From the NCBI GenBank assembly GCA_040757575.1, contig JBFLXA010000016.1, positions 8,339 through 72,338 on the forward strand: a stretch of DNA of 64,000 nucleotides, read 5' to 3'. This DNA comes from PFJX01 sp040757575. Lineage in GTDB: Bacteria > Pseudomonadota > Gammaproteobacteria > Burkholderiales > Thiobacillaceae. This document shows positions 43,541-52,519 of the stretch, piece by piece; position 1 is the first letter of the stretch, and the number at the start of each line of letters is the position of its first letter. The position numbers and the translations under genes were made by a program. The notes beneath the pieces were generated by a model. It ran no database searches and was not told the origin of the DNA. It was given only the letters and a program-made list of their open reading frames with translations.

Positions 43541-44413
43541 ATGAAACCAGATTTCAAGACAATTGCCCTGGTCGGCAAATACAACAGTCCGGCCAGTGCC
43601 TCCTCCCTGTCCCGGCTGGCAGACTTTCTGCAGGCCCGGGGTCATACGGTGCTGGTCACCTGCCACACGGCGGAAACCTGCGCCATGGAGGGTTTTCAGA
43701 CCCGCACCCTGAACGAGCTCGGCCATGAGGCGGACCTGGCGGTGGTGCTGGGGGGCGATGGCACCATCCTCAACATCGCCCGCACCCTGGTGGATTTCAA
43801 CATTCCCCTCATCGGCATCAACCAGGGCCGCCTGGGTTTCCTGGCGGACGTCTCCCTGGACACCATGTTTTCCACCCTGGACGAGATGCTGGGGGGCGAG
43901 TTCGTGGCTGAGGACCGCATCATGCTGGAAGCCAGCGTGGAGCGGCACGACGATGTGCTCATCGCCGCCTACGCCTTCAACGACGTGGTGGTGAGCAAAA
44001 GCACCCTGGGCCGGCTCATCGAGTTCGAGGTCTACATCGACAACCAGTTCGTCTACAGCCAGCGGGCAGACGGCCTGGTGGTGTCGTCCCCCACCGGCTC
44101 CACGGCCTATGCCCTGTCTTCCGGCGGCCCGATCCTGCACCCCACCCTGGAAGCCGTGGCCCTGGTGCCCATCTGCGCCCACACCCTTTCCGCCCGGCCC
44201 ATCGCCGTCAACAGCCGTTCCGAGATCGAGATCAACCTGATCCACGCCGACGACGCCCGAGTCCACTTCGACGGCCAGCGCCACGCGGACCTGAAGGTGG
44301 GGGATCGTGTGGTGATCCGCCGGGCGAAAAACACCGTGCGCCTGCTGCACCCGGAAGGCCACAATTACTACGACACCCTCCGGCAGAAGCTGCATTGGGG
44401 GGAAAAGCTTTGA
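43541..44413 (+). CDS. nadK: NAD kinase
   Basis: 290 residues. The kinase motifs are clear: VVLGGDGTILNIAR with GGDG at about residues 70-73, the FNDVVVSK segment, and VSSPTGSTAYALSSGGP. It phosphorylates NAD+ to NADP+. Next to hrcA and recN, its order matches that seen in many betaproteobacteria. The sequence after the stop is entirely a heptamer hairpin leading into recN. Confidence 0.96.
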   Translation: MKPDFKTIALVGKYNSPASASSLSRLADFLQARGHTVLVTCHTAETCAMEGFQTRTLNELGHEADLAVVLGGDGTILNIARTLVDFNIPLIGINQGRLGFLADVSLDTMFSTLDEMLGGEFVAEDRIMLEASVERHDDVLIAAYAFNDVVVSKSTLGRLIEFEVYIDNQFVYSQRADGLVVSSPTGSTAYALSSGGPILHPTLEAVALVPICAHTLSARPIAVNSRSEIEINLIHADDARVHFDGQRHADLKVGDRVVIRRAKNTVRLLHPEGHNYYDTLRQKLHWGEKL

Positions 44414-44417
44414 CTGC

Positions 44418-44513
44418 GGGAATGGGGAATGGGGGATGGGGGATGGGGGCAGAGCCAACCACAACCCCATCCCCGCTATTCTTCCCATTTCCCCTCCCCC
44501 ATCCCCCATCCCC
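44418..44513. repeat. Heptamer inverted repeat filling the nadK-recN spacer
   Basis: The left arm is GGGAATG, GGGAATG, GGGGATG, GGGGATG (44418-44445). The right arm includes CCCCATC (44465-44471) and CCCCATC, CCCCATC, CCC (44497-44513). It occupies nearly all of the 100-bp spacer and ends exactly where the recN ATG begins. It is the same unit as the two G-rich hrpA elements. Confidence 0.92.
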
Positions 44514-46181
44514 ATGCTGTTAAGCCTGACCCTCGCCGATTTCGTCCTGGTGGCGCGCCTGAGCCTGGATTTCCATCCCGGCTTTTCCGTGCTTACCGGG
44601 GAAACCGGCGCGGGCAAGTCCATCCTGCTGGACGCCCTGGCCCTGGTGCTGGGTGAACGGGCTGATGCAGGGGTGGTGCGTGCCGGGGCGGAGCGGGCGG
44701 ACATCAGTGCGGAATTCAATCTGGAGGATGTGCCCGCCCTGGCCGCCTGGCTGGAGGAGCAGGACCTGGCTGGGGAAGAGGCTGTCCTGCTGCTGCGCCG
44801 GGTGGTGGAGGCGGGGGGGCGCTCCCGGGCCTACATCAACGGCCGGCCCGCCACGGCCCAGCAACTCAAGGCGGCCGGCGGGTACCTGGTGGATATCCAT
44901 GGCCAGCATGCCCACTACTCCCTGCTGAAGAGTGCCGAACAGCGCCGCCTGCTGGATGCCTACGGGAGCGCCACGGCCCTGGCCGGGGAGGTGGCGGAGG
45001 CCTGGCGGAGCTGGCAGGAGGCCACCCAGCGGCGGCTGGCGGCAGAAACCCGGGGCGGTGAACAGGCCCGGGAGCGGGAGGGGCTGCAACAGACCGTCAG
45101 CGATCTCGAGGCCCTGGGATTTACCGCGGAAGGCTGGCAAATCCTCCAGGACGAACAGCGCCGCCTGGCCCATGCCGCCGAACTGGCCCAGGGAGCCCAG
45201 TTCGTGGCCGACACCCTGGAGGAGGACGAGGCGGGCGTGCTGGCCCGGCTGCGTCTGGCCCGGGGCCGTCTTGCGGAACTTGCGGAACTGGATGCGGCCC
45301 TGGGCAGCGTGCGCCAGACCCTGGACGAGGGCAGCGACCTGCTCCGGGAGGCAGCCCGGGAACTGCGTCGCTACGGCGACCGGGTGGACCTGGACCCGGC
45401 GGCCCTGGACCAGGCGGAAGCCCGGCTCACCGCCATCCAGGACATGGCCCGCAAATACCACGTGCGCCCGGATGCCCTGCCGGACCTGCTGGGGGAGGCC
45501 CGCAACCGGCTGGCGGCGTTGGGGGAGGCGGCGGATCTGGAAACCCTGGCCCGGGAGGAAGCGGCCCGGGCAGCCGCTTACCGGAAACTGGCGGAGCAAC
45601 TGGGCAGCCAGCGTCAGCGGGCCGCCAAACGCCTGGGCAAGGCGGTGACGGAGACCATGCAGCAGCTTTCCATGCAGGGCGGAGAATTCCGGGTGGATCT
45701 GGTGCCGGGGGAGCCGGCCAGCCATGGCCTGGAAGACGTGCTTTTCATGGTGTCTCCCCACCAGGGGCAGGCGCTCCAGCCCCTGGCAAAAACCGCCTCC
45801 GGCGGCGAGTTGTCTCGCCTGGGCCTGGCACTTCAAACGGTGCTGTCCGAGGTGTCCGGCGCGGCCACCCTGATCTTCGACGAGGTGGATGCGGGCATTG
45901 GCGGCGGCGTGGCGGAGATCGTCGGCCGCATGTTGGCGGACCAGGGCAAGCGCCATCAGGTCCTGTGCGTGACCCATCTGCCCCAGGTGGCGGCTAGGGC
46001 GGGGCGGCATTACCGGGTCAGTAAGGCCACGGAGAATGGCCAGACCCGGTCCCGGGTGGAACTGCTGGACCAGGCGGCGCGGGTGGAAGAACTGGCCCGC
46101 ATGCTGGGGGGGGTGGAACTGACCCAGGCCACCCACCGCCATGCGGCGGAAATGCTGGGTCTGGAAGCGCCTTCCGTCTGA
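44514..46181 (+). CDS. recN: DNA repair protein RecN
   Basis: 555 residues, normal length. Walker A GETGAGKS lies at about residues 29-36, a long coiled coil occupies the middle, and the C-terminal half has the ABC signature region GGELSRLGLAL and Walker B LIFDEVDAGIGG. RecN is an SMC-like ATPase for double-strand-break repair. ATG 44514 gives the standard N terminus (MLLSLTLADFVLVARL). No Shine-Dalgarno box is present because the upstream bases are the C-rich arm of the heptamer repeat. An in-frame ATG at 44436 lies inside the other arm. Confidence 0.94.
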   Translation: MLLSLTLADFVLVARLSLDFHPGFSVLTGETGAGKSILLDALALVLGERADAGVVRAGAERADISAEFNLEDVPALAAWLEEQDLAGEEAVLLLRRVVEAGGRSRAYINGRPATAQQLKAAGGYLVDIHGQHAHYSLLKSAEQRRLLDAYGSATALAGEVAEAWRSWQEATQRRLAAETRGGEQAREREGLQQTVSDLEALGFTAEGWQILQDEQRRLAHAAELAQGAQFVADTLEEDEAGVLARLRLARGRLAELAELDAALGSVRQTLDEGSDLLREAARELRRYGDRVDLDPAALDQAEARLTAIQDMARKYHVRPDALPDLLGEARNRLAALGEAADLETLAREEAARAAAYRKLAEQLGSQRQRAAKRLGKAVTETMQQLSMQGGEFRVDLVPGEPASHGLEDVLFMVSPHQGQALQPLAKTASGGELSRLGLALQTVLSEVSGAATLIFDEVDAGIGGGVAEIVGRMLADQGKRHQVLCVTHLPQVAARAGRHYRVSKATENGQTRSRVELLDQAARVEELARMLGGVELTQATHRHAAEMLGLEAPSV

Positions 46182-46187
46182 GGGGTT

Positions 46188-46640
46188 TCAGTCCTCGTCC
46201 CGGGGAAGGGGCGGTTGCTTGCGGTTGGGGCAGTTTTCCCGGATGCATTCCACGTACAGGTTGAGGGCATGCTCCGCCAGTCTGAAGCCCCTTTCAGCAG
46301 CGATGGCCTTCTGGCGCTTTTCGATTTCCGGGTCGTAGAACTCCTCCACCTTGCCGCACTGGATGCACAGCAGGTGGTCGTGGTGGCCCCCCTGGTTGAG
46401 CTCGTAGACGGCCTTTTCGTTGTCGAAATGGTGCCGCACCAGCAGCCCGGCCTGCTCGAACTGGGTCAGCACCCGGTAGACGGTGGCCAAACCCACATCC
46501 ACATGGTCCATGATCAGCAGGCGGTATACGTCTTCGGCGGTCAGGTGGCGCTGGTCAGAATGCTCGAACAGATTGAGGATTTTCAGGCGCGGGCCGGTGG
46601 CCTTCAGGCCCATGGTCTTGAGTTGCTGGGAATTCGTCAT
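46188..46640 (-). CDS. fur: Ferric uptake regulator Fur
   Basis: 150 residues. A winged helix (LKATGPRLKILNLFE ... VGLATVYRVLTQFEQAG) is followed by the dimerisation and metal-binding part with NQGGHHDHLLCIQCGKVEEF and a terminal CIRENCPNR cysteine pair. It is an Fe2+-dependent repressor. It is convergent with recN, with 6 bp between the stops, and divergent from bamE, the standard order. Confidence 0.96.
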   Translation of the reverse strand: MTNSQQLKTMGLKATGPRLKILNLFEHSDQRHLTAEDVYRLLIMDHVDVGLATVYRVLTQFEQAGLLVRHHFDNEKAVYELNQGGHHDHLLCIQCGKVEEFYDPEIEKRQKAIAAERGFRLAEHALNLYVECIRENCPNRKQPPLPRDED

Positions 46641-46749
46641 GTAGGTGTCCTGGACTTTCGGGCTCGAGTGTCATCTCCGTGGGGTCTATTGCCCCGGGCT
46701 GTTGCGCTATCATAGCGCGGCTTTCCGCCCTGACTTCCGACCCGTCTCC

Positions 46750-47139
46750 ATGCCACCTCTATACCGCCCTGTTCTGCTCATCCTTCCCCTGATGCTTGCC
46801 GGTTGTGGGAGCTGGTCCAATCCCATCGACAAGCTGAGCCCCTACAAGGTAGACATTCAGCAGGGTAACGTCATCGAACAGGCCATGCTGGACAAGCTCA
46901 AGCCCGGCATGACGCATTCCCAGGTGCGCTTCATCCTCGGTACGCCTCTGGTGACCGACCCCTTCCATCCGGAACGCTGGGATTACGTCTATCTCTACGC
47001 CCCCAAAGGCAAGCTGGCGGAAAAACGCCGGGTCACCGTGGTGTTCGAGAACGACAAGCTCAAGGGTATAGAGGGCGATGTCGTAGCGGCGGGTTCGGAA
47101 GCCGCCGCCCAGCCAGCTGCCGAGGGTAACAAGCCATGA
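46750..47139 (+). CDS. bamE: Outer membrane protein assembly factor BamE (SmpA/OmlA)
   Basis: 129 residues. The lipoprotein signal ends at LMLAGC. The mature part has the BamE core: KLSPYKVDIQQGNVI, LKPGMTHSQVRFILGTPL and DPFHPERWDYVY. It is part of the BAM complex that inserts beta-barrels into the outer membrane. ATG 46750 is the only start giving the lipobox. It overlaps dapB by 4 bp (ATGA). Confidence 0.95.
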   Translation: MPPLYRPVLLILPLMLAGCGSWSNPIDKLSPYKVDIQQGNVIEQAMLDKLKPGMTHSQVRFILGTPLVTDPFHPERWDYVYLYAPKGKLAEKRRVTVVFENDKLKGIEGDVVAAGSEAAAQPAAEGNKP

Positions 47140-47948
47140 GCAGCCCCATCCGCGTGGTGATCGCCGGTGCCTCCGGCCGCATGGGCAAGGCCTTGCTAGA
47201 GGCAGTGGCCGGGTCCGGCGACATCGTCCTGCATGGTGCCCTGGAACGGGCGGGCAGCCCCTGGCTGGGCCACGATGCCGGGGAACTGGTGGGTACCACT
47301 CTGGGCACCCCTATTACCGAGGACGTGGCGGCGGCCCTGGATGGCGCCCAGGTGCTGATTGATTTCACCCGTCCCGAAGCCACCCTGGAACATCTGAGGC
47401 TTTGCCAGGCCAGGGGCGTGGGCCTGGTGATCGGCACCACGGGCTTCGACGAAGCCGGCAAGGCAGCCATCGCCGATGCCGCCCGGAACGTGCCCGTGGT
47501 TTTTGCGCCGAACATGAGCGTGGGCGTCAACCTGGCCCTTAAGCTGCTGGACATGGCGGCCCGGGTGTTGAACGAGGGTTTCGACATCGAGATCGTCGAA
47601 GCTCATCATCGCCACAAGGTGGATGCGCCCTCCGGTACGGCCCTGCGTATGGGCGAGGTGGTGGCAGCCGCCCTGGGGCGGGATCTGCGTACCTGTGCCG
47701 TTTACGGCCGGGAAGGGGTGACCGGCGAGCGAGACCCGGGCACCATCGGTTTTGCCACGGTACGGGGGGGCGATGTGGTAGGCGATCACACCGTGATGTT
47801 CGCCGGGATCGGTGAGCGACTCGAAGTGACCCACAAGGCCTCTAGCCGCATGACCTTCGCGCTCGGGGCACTGCGGGCTGCCCGCTACCTGTCCGGCAAG
47901 GATAAGGGCTTGTTCGACATGCAGGATGTGCTGGCGCTCAAGGGATAG
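47136..47948 (+). CDS. dapB: 4-hydroxy-tetrahydrodipicolinate reductase
   Basis: 270 residues. NAD(P)-binding GASGRMGKALLEA is at the N terminus, followed by GTTGFDE, the substrate motif EAHHRHKVDAPSGTA with the catalytic His/Lys, and a conserved C terminus (GLFDMQDVLAL). It catalyses a step of lysine and diaminopimelate synthesis. It is translationally coupled to bamE. Confidence 0.96.
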   Translation: MSSPIRVVIAGASGRMGKALLEAVAGSGDIVLHGALERAGSPWLGHDAGELVGTTLGTPITEDVAAALDGAQVLIDFTRPEATLEHLRLCQARGVGLVIGTTGFDEAGKAAIADAARNVPVVFAPNMSVGVNLALKLLDMAARVLNEGFDIEIVEAHHRHKVDAPSGTALRMGEVVAAALGRDLRTCAVYGREGVTGERDPGTIGFATVRGGDVVGDHTVMFAGIGERLEVTHKASSRMTFALGALRAARYLSGKDKGLFDMQDVLALKG

Positions 47949-48028
47949 CGAGCAATTGCGATTCCAGCCGCTTTCATGTAAAGGTAGCCGGGTTTGAGGT
48001 CCTGACACGGCGACCAGGGGGAGGGAGA

Positions 48029-48448
48029 TTGGCTATCAGCCATTTGATTGCCACGGTGCTTTTTGCTTTGTTCCTGAGTTTTCCGGCAGGAGCGGTGGAG
48101 GTCATTGCTAACAAGTCGGTACCACTGGCCAAGATCAGTCTTGGCAGCGCCCGGGCCGTTTTCGGCATGCGCCAGGTGAAATGGCCTGATGGCAGTCTGA
48201 TTCGGGTATTTGTCCTGCCTGATTCCAACCCCGTCCACGGGGCCTTGTGCAAGGAACGTCTGAATCTGTATCCCTACCAGCTTCGCCAGTCCTGGGACCG
48301 GTTGATCTTTTCCGGTATGGCCCAGGCTCCCATCGAAGTTGCCAGCGAGGCCGAGATGCTCGCCAGCGTGGCCGCCACGCCGGGCGCGATCGGCTATCTC
48401 GCCCGCCCGCCCCAGAATGAGAAGGTGAAGGTGCTGAATGTGGAATGA
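48029..48448 (+). CDS. Small PstS-like periplasmic substrate-binding protein
   Basis: 139 residues, from TTG 48029 preceded by GGGAG. A signal peptide ends near AGA-VE. The fold fragment VIANKSVPLAKISLGSARAVFGM ... DGSLIRVFVLPD ... GAIGYLARP resembles short phosphate-binding-protein-like domains found near signalling genes. It lacks the rest of a transport system. Its stop lies within the start of the porin gene (11-bp overlap), so the porin and the GGDEF-EAL gene are its likely partners. Confidence 0.75.
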   Translation: MAISHLIATVLFALFLSFPAGAVEVIANKSVPLAKISLGSARAVFGMRQVKWPDGSLIRVFVLPDSNPVHGALCKERLNLYPYQLRQSWDRLIFSGMAQAPIEVASEAEMLASVAATPGAIGYLARPPQNEKVKVLNVE

Positions 48449-49646
48449 ATTCCGTAACCGGATTGCAGGCCTTTTGTGCCTTGGGGTGGGTTTGGGCCTG
48501 GGCTGTCCGGCCCTGGCTGGGGGGGATGACCGCCTCCAGCTGCACGGATTCCTCACCCAGACCCTGGTGCATACCGATGCCAACAACTTTGGCGGCGAGA
48601 GTGAGGATGGGGTTGGTGTGGACATGCGTGAACTGGGGGTCAACATTTCCTTCCGCCCCGACTCCGATTGGCTGTTGTCTGCCCAGGGCCTGGCCCGCTG
48701 GGCCGGGGAGATGGACGACGGCGATCCAAGAGTGGACTACGCCTTTGTCGAACGCAGTCTCTACGCCGATGAGGCCCACCGGCTGAGCGTATCCCTGGGC
48801 AATGTCAAGAATCCCTACGGGCTGTACAACACCACCCGGGATGTGGCCCATACCCGACCCGGAGTGATCCTGCCCCAGGCCATCTACCTGGACCGCATGA
48901 GAAATTTCTTCCTGGCCGCTCCAGGGATGAGCCTGCGGGGGGAGCACGAAGGCATGCGCCATGGACTGAACTGGCAGTTGAGCACTGTGCGCATGGAGGC
49001 GGACGATCCCGAACTGGACTATCTCTTCATGCCCATCCCCGGTTCCACTGTAAACGCCCCCGGGCATTTCGATGGCAGCGGCTCCTGGCTGGCCCAGACC
49101 ATGCTGGATCTGGACGGCGGCCAATGGCGGCTGGGTCTGTCCTTCGGCGATGTGGGCATGCGCTACAAGCCCGCCCTGCCGCAACCCTTTGATTACCCGT
49201 CTGGCAAGGTCACCCTCAAGCCTGTCACCCTGACCCTGCAACGCAATCTGGAGAAAGTGACCTTTACCGCCGAGTTTTCCCGGGCCAAGGTGGACAATGA
49301 AAGTCTGGCCATCAATTTCGTATCCCAGGGCTGGTATGCCCAGGCCACATGGCGGTTCCGGCCCCGCTGGGAGGCCTGGTTGAGAAACGAGGCGATCTAT
49401 TTCGACAAGGACAACAAGAACGGGTCGCGCTACGACAGCCTGTTGCTTGAACGGGGGCTGGGACATTCAAAATCCTGGGTACTGGGGGTGCGCCACGATC
49501 TGACGGCCCAGCTTGCCCTGTCGGCCGAGCTCCATAGCGTCAACGGCCTGGCCATGCTTTCCCCTGCGGATAATCCCGACCCCGTCAACGACCGCTTCTC
49601 CAGCAACTGGAACATGTTGCTTCTGCAAGCCGCTTACCGTTTCTGA
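48438..49646 (+). CDS. Outer-membrane beta-barrel (porin-like) protein
   Basis: 402 residues. Signal peptide to about ALA-GG, then alternating beta-strand pattern throughout and a C-terminal phenylalanine (LLLQAAYRF), the hallmark of barrels inserted by BAM. It starts with DRLQLHGFLTQTLVHTD, a typical first strand region. The transported substrate is unknown. It is sandwiched between a substrate-binding-like protein and a c-di-GMP enzyme with overlaps or a 3-bp gap, so all three are probably one functional unit. Confidence 0.82.
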   Translation: MWNEFRNRIAGLLCLGVGLGLGCPALAGGDDRLQLHGFLTQTLVHTDANNFGGESEDGVGVDMRELGVNISFRPDSDWLLSAQGLARWAGEMDDGDPRVDYAFVERSLYADEAHRLSVSLGNVKNPYGLYNTTRDVAHTRPGVILPQAIYLDRMRNFFLAAPGMSLRGEHEGMRHGLNWQLSTVRMEADDPELDYLFMPIPGSTVNAPGHFDGSGSWLAQTMLDLDGGQWRLGLSFGDVGMRYKPALPQPFDYPSGKVTLKPVTLTLQRNLEKVTFTAEFSRAKVDNESLAINFVSQGWYAQATWRFRPRWEAWLRNEAIYFDKDNKNGSRYDSLLLERGLGHSKSWVLGVRHDLTAQLALSAELHSVNGLAMLSPADNPDPVNDRFSSNWNMLLLQAAYRF

Positions 49647-49649
49647 CCC

Positions 49650-52457
49650 ATGCGCGGTTACCTCAGCATCCGCTGGAAGATCCTGCTGATGAGCGGGATC
49701 GTCATGGCGGGTCTGGCGGGCTTGTTCTCCCTGCAGCAGCACTTCGCCCTAAACAGCCAGTTCCAGCAGGACCAGGCCTCCTATCAGGAGCGCATGCGCG
49801 TGACGGCCAACCGGCTGCTCAACAGCCAGAACGAGCGCTTGCAGGTGCTTGGCCGCATGCTGGTGGAAACCCCGGCCATCCGGGCAGCCCTTGCCCGCCA
49901 CGACCGGGAGGGTCTGCTGGCCGCCGTCGATCCCCTCTGGTCGGAACTGAGCCTGGGTCAGGGGCTGGTGGCCCTGGCCTTTTTCGACACTGACAAGCAG
50001 CTGCTCTACCACTGGGGTGATCCGGCCATCGCCCGGCTTTCAGCCCTTTCCAGGCAGGCCCAGGACGAGGAGAAACCCCAGGTATGGCTGGGATGCGCCG
50101 CTTCCTGTACCCACCAGGTTGTCCTGCCGGTGGCGGGGGAGGGGGGCGCTTCCCTGGGCAGCATCGCCGTGGTGACCGGCCTGGAGTCCATCGTTCTGGA
50201 TCTGCGTCGGCTGGGTAACGGTGAGGTGGGGGTGTTGATGGGCATGCCCACCTCGGCAGATGCCCCCCTGGGGGGGATGCAGATCCTGTCGGTCAGCGGC
50301 GGCGAGCCTTCCTACATGATCCTGCAGGCCGCCCAGCGCCGTCTGTGGGAAGGCAGCCAGACAGGCGTGGCCCTGGGTGCCCAGACCTGGCAGGTGGCTG
50401 CCTTCAGTCCGGAGTTCCCCGGGGATGGCCTGCTGCACTTTGCCGTGCTGGCAGATGTAACTTCCCACCGGGCTGCCATCCGCCAGGCCGGCATACGCAA
50501 CCTGGCCTGGGGTGGCGGGGTGCTGGTGTCCGCCCTGGTGCTGTTGTATCTCCTGTTGCGTCCGGCCATGAGCCGCATTGGCAAGGTCAGTCAGCTCCTG
50601 CCCCTGCTGGGCCAGGAACGGTTTTCCGAAGTCGTGCAGTTCGCCCCCAGCCGGGCCAGTAGCGGCTTGCTGGATGAAATGCACTCCCTGGAACGGCTTG
50701 CCTTCGATCTGGCCCACCAGCTCCAGGCCCTGCATGATGCGGATGAGGCCCACGTGGCGACCCTGGCAGCCCAGGCGGCCCAGCTGGAGCAGGAGCGGGA
50801 TCTGGTGGCCGGCTTGCTGGATACGGTGCCGGTGTTGATCATCACATATGGGCGGGACGACCGTATCCGCATGGCCAATGCCTATGCGGTCATGGACAGC
50901 GGGCTGCCTCGGGATGAGCTGATCGGACACGAGTTTTCCCGGCTGTTCATGGAGCCGGACAAGCAGGCGGAGCACAAGAGCCATCTGGCCACCATGCAGC
51001 CTGCCGAGGTCCTGCGGGGCGAGGGTCGCTTCAATCGCTGGGGTGACGGGGCCAGGGAAGTGGTCTGGTTCCATTCCTGCCTGGATGACGCTCGGGGGGA
51101 GAGGCTGTTCCTGTCCGTCGGCCTGGATGTCACCGAGCACCGTCTCGCCGAGCAGCGTCTCCAGCTTCTGGTGGACCACGATGCCGTCACCGGCCTGTTC
51201 AACCGCCGCACCTTCAAGCGGGAACTGGATGCCCTGCTGGCCCGGGGCGGGGAGGGCATGCTGCTGGTCTGCGATCTGGACGAATTCCGTTCCCTGAACG
51301 ATGCAGACGGTCACGAGGCGGGTGACCAGATGCTCATGCGCTTTGCCCAGCACATCCAGCATATCGATCCCATGCCCAGCCTCACTGCCCGCCTCGGCAG
51401 TGACGAGTTCGCTCTGGTCTTCCCGGGCCTGAATACGGCCGATGCCATTCTCATGGCCCGGCACCTTAACCGGGTGGCTTCCCTCCAGAGCGTGGGTGTG
51501 GACGGCCGGGAAACCGCCCGCCATCTGTCTGCCAGCGTGGGGTTGGCCGCGTTTCCGGAGCATGGCGCAACGGCTGACACCCTGCTAGGAAATGCCGAAC
51601 TGGCTCTCACCCATGCCCGGGCCAAGGGCCATGGTTCCTGGCACCTTTATTCCGATCAGGAAGCCTACCGGGAACGGGCAGACCGCAGGGCCTACTGGCG
51701 GGACGAGGTGGAAGCAGCTCTGGACGAGCAACGTTTCGTGCTCCACTTCCAGCCCATCATCAATATCCGTACCGGCGCGGTCAGCCACCACGAGGCCCTG
51801 CTGCGCATGGTGGCCCGGGACGGCAAGCTGGTGCCCCCAGGACTGTTCATCGACGTGGCGGAAAGCACTGGCCTCATACGTCGTATCGACCGCTGGGTGC
51901 TGGAGGCGGCTGTCCAGGCAGCGGCCGTGCATCGGGAAGTCAAGCTGGCCTTCAACCTCTCAAGCCGCAGCTTCGATGATGACGTGGCCTTCGAGAGCAT
52001 GCAGATGGCCATGGAGCGGCACCACGTGGCCGGGGAACGTCTGCTGATCGAGATTACGGAAACCGCCGCCCTGGCCAACTTCTCCGGCGCCAAGCGCATC
52101 ATGGCCCGGTTCCAGGAGCTGGGCTGCGTCTTCGGCCTGGATGATTTCGGTGTGGGCTACAGTTCCTTTCAGTATCTGAAGGAGCTCCCCGTCGGCTTCG
52201 TGAAGATCGACGGCTCCTTCATCAAGAACCTCACCAAGAACCCGGATGACGTGGTGTTCGTGCGGGCTCTGAACAGTGCCGTGCAGGGTTTCGGCAAGAC
52301 CACGGTGGCCGAGTTCGTTGAAGACGAGGAAACCCTGGATATCCTGCGAGAGATAGGCGTCGACTATGCCCAGGGCTATCTCATCGGCAAGCCCGCTGCC
52401 ACACTTCGGGAAGCACCTTACATATCCGGCGAGGCCGCCACCGCCCAGTTGTTTTGA
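49650..52457 (+). CDS. Membrane-bound PAS-GGDEF-EAL protein, probable c-di-GMP phosphodiesterase
   Basis: 935 residues. Membrane segments at about 12-29 and 286-305 bracket a large periplasmic sensor domain (dCache-like). A PAS domain follows, then a GGDEF domain whose signature reads GSDEF, then an EAL domain. The EAL catalytic set is complete: EALLRM, the NLSSR segment, DDFGVGYSS, VKIDGSFI and the EFVED glutamate. The protein should therefore hydrolyse c-di-GMP, with the GGDEF half regulatory or weakly active. Confidence 0.9.
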   Translation: MRGYLSIRWKILLMSGIVMAGLAGLFSLQQHFALNSQFQQDQASYQERMRVTANRLLNSQNERLQVLGRMLVETPAIRAALARHDREGLLAAVDPLWSELSLGQGLVALAFFDTDKQLLYHWGDPAIARLSALSRQAQDEEKPQVWLGCAASCTHQVVLPVAGEGGASLGSIAVVTGLESIVLDLRRLGNGEVGVLMGMPTSADAPLGGMQILSVSGGEPSYMILQAAQRRLWEGSQTGVALGAQTWQVAAFSPEFPGDGLLHFAVLADVTSHRAAIRQAGIRNLAWGGGVLVSALVLLYLLLRPAMSRIGKVSQLLPLLGQERFSEVVQFAPSRASSGLLDEMHSLERLAFDLAHQLQALHDADEAHVATLAAQAAQLEQERDLVAGLLDTVPVLIITYGRDDRIRMANAYAVMDSGLPRDELIGHEFSRLFMEPDKQAEHKSHLATMQPAEVLRGEGRFNRWGDGAREVVWFHSCLDDARGERLFLSVGLDVTEHRLAEQRLQLLVDHDAVTGLFNRRTFKRELDALLARGGEGMLLVCDLDEFRSLNDADGHEAGDQMLMRFAQHIQHIDPMPSLTARLGSDEFALVFPGLNTADAILMARHLNRVASLQSVGVDGRETARHLSASVGLAAFPEHGATADTLLGNAELALTHARAKGHGSWHLYSDQEAYRERADRRAYWRDEVEAALDEQRFVLHFQPIINIRTGAVSHHEALLRMVARDGKLVPPGLFIDVAESTGLIRRIDRWVLEAAVQAAAVHREVKLAFNLSSRSFDDDVAFESMQMAMERHHVAGERLLIEITETAALANFSGAKRIMARFQELGCVFGLDDFGVGYSSFQYLKELPVGFVKIDGSFIKNLTKNPDDVVFVRALNSAVQGFGKTTVAEFVEDEETLDILREIGVDYAQGYLIGKPAATLREAPYISGEAATAQLF

Positions 52458-52519
52458 AGGTCGGGGGCCTTGCCCCCTGACGCACCTGCTTTCCTGCCAA
52501 GGTGGGTACAGGGGCGGCC

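Noticed and set aside
44436..44513. Upstream in-frame ATG of recN as the real start
   Set aside because: The extra residues are encoded by the heptamer repeat and have no counterpart at the N terminus of RecN proteins.
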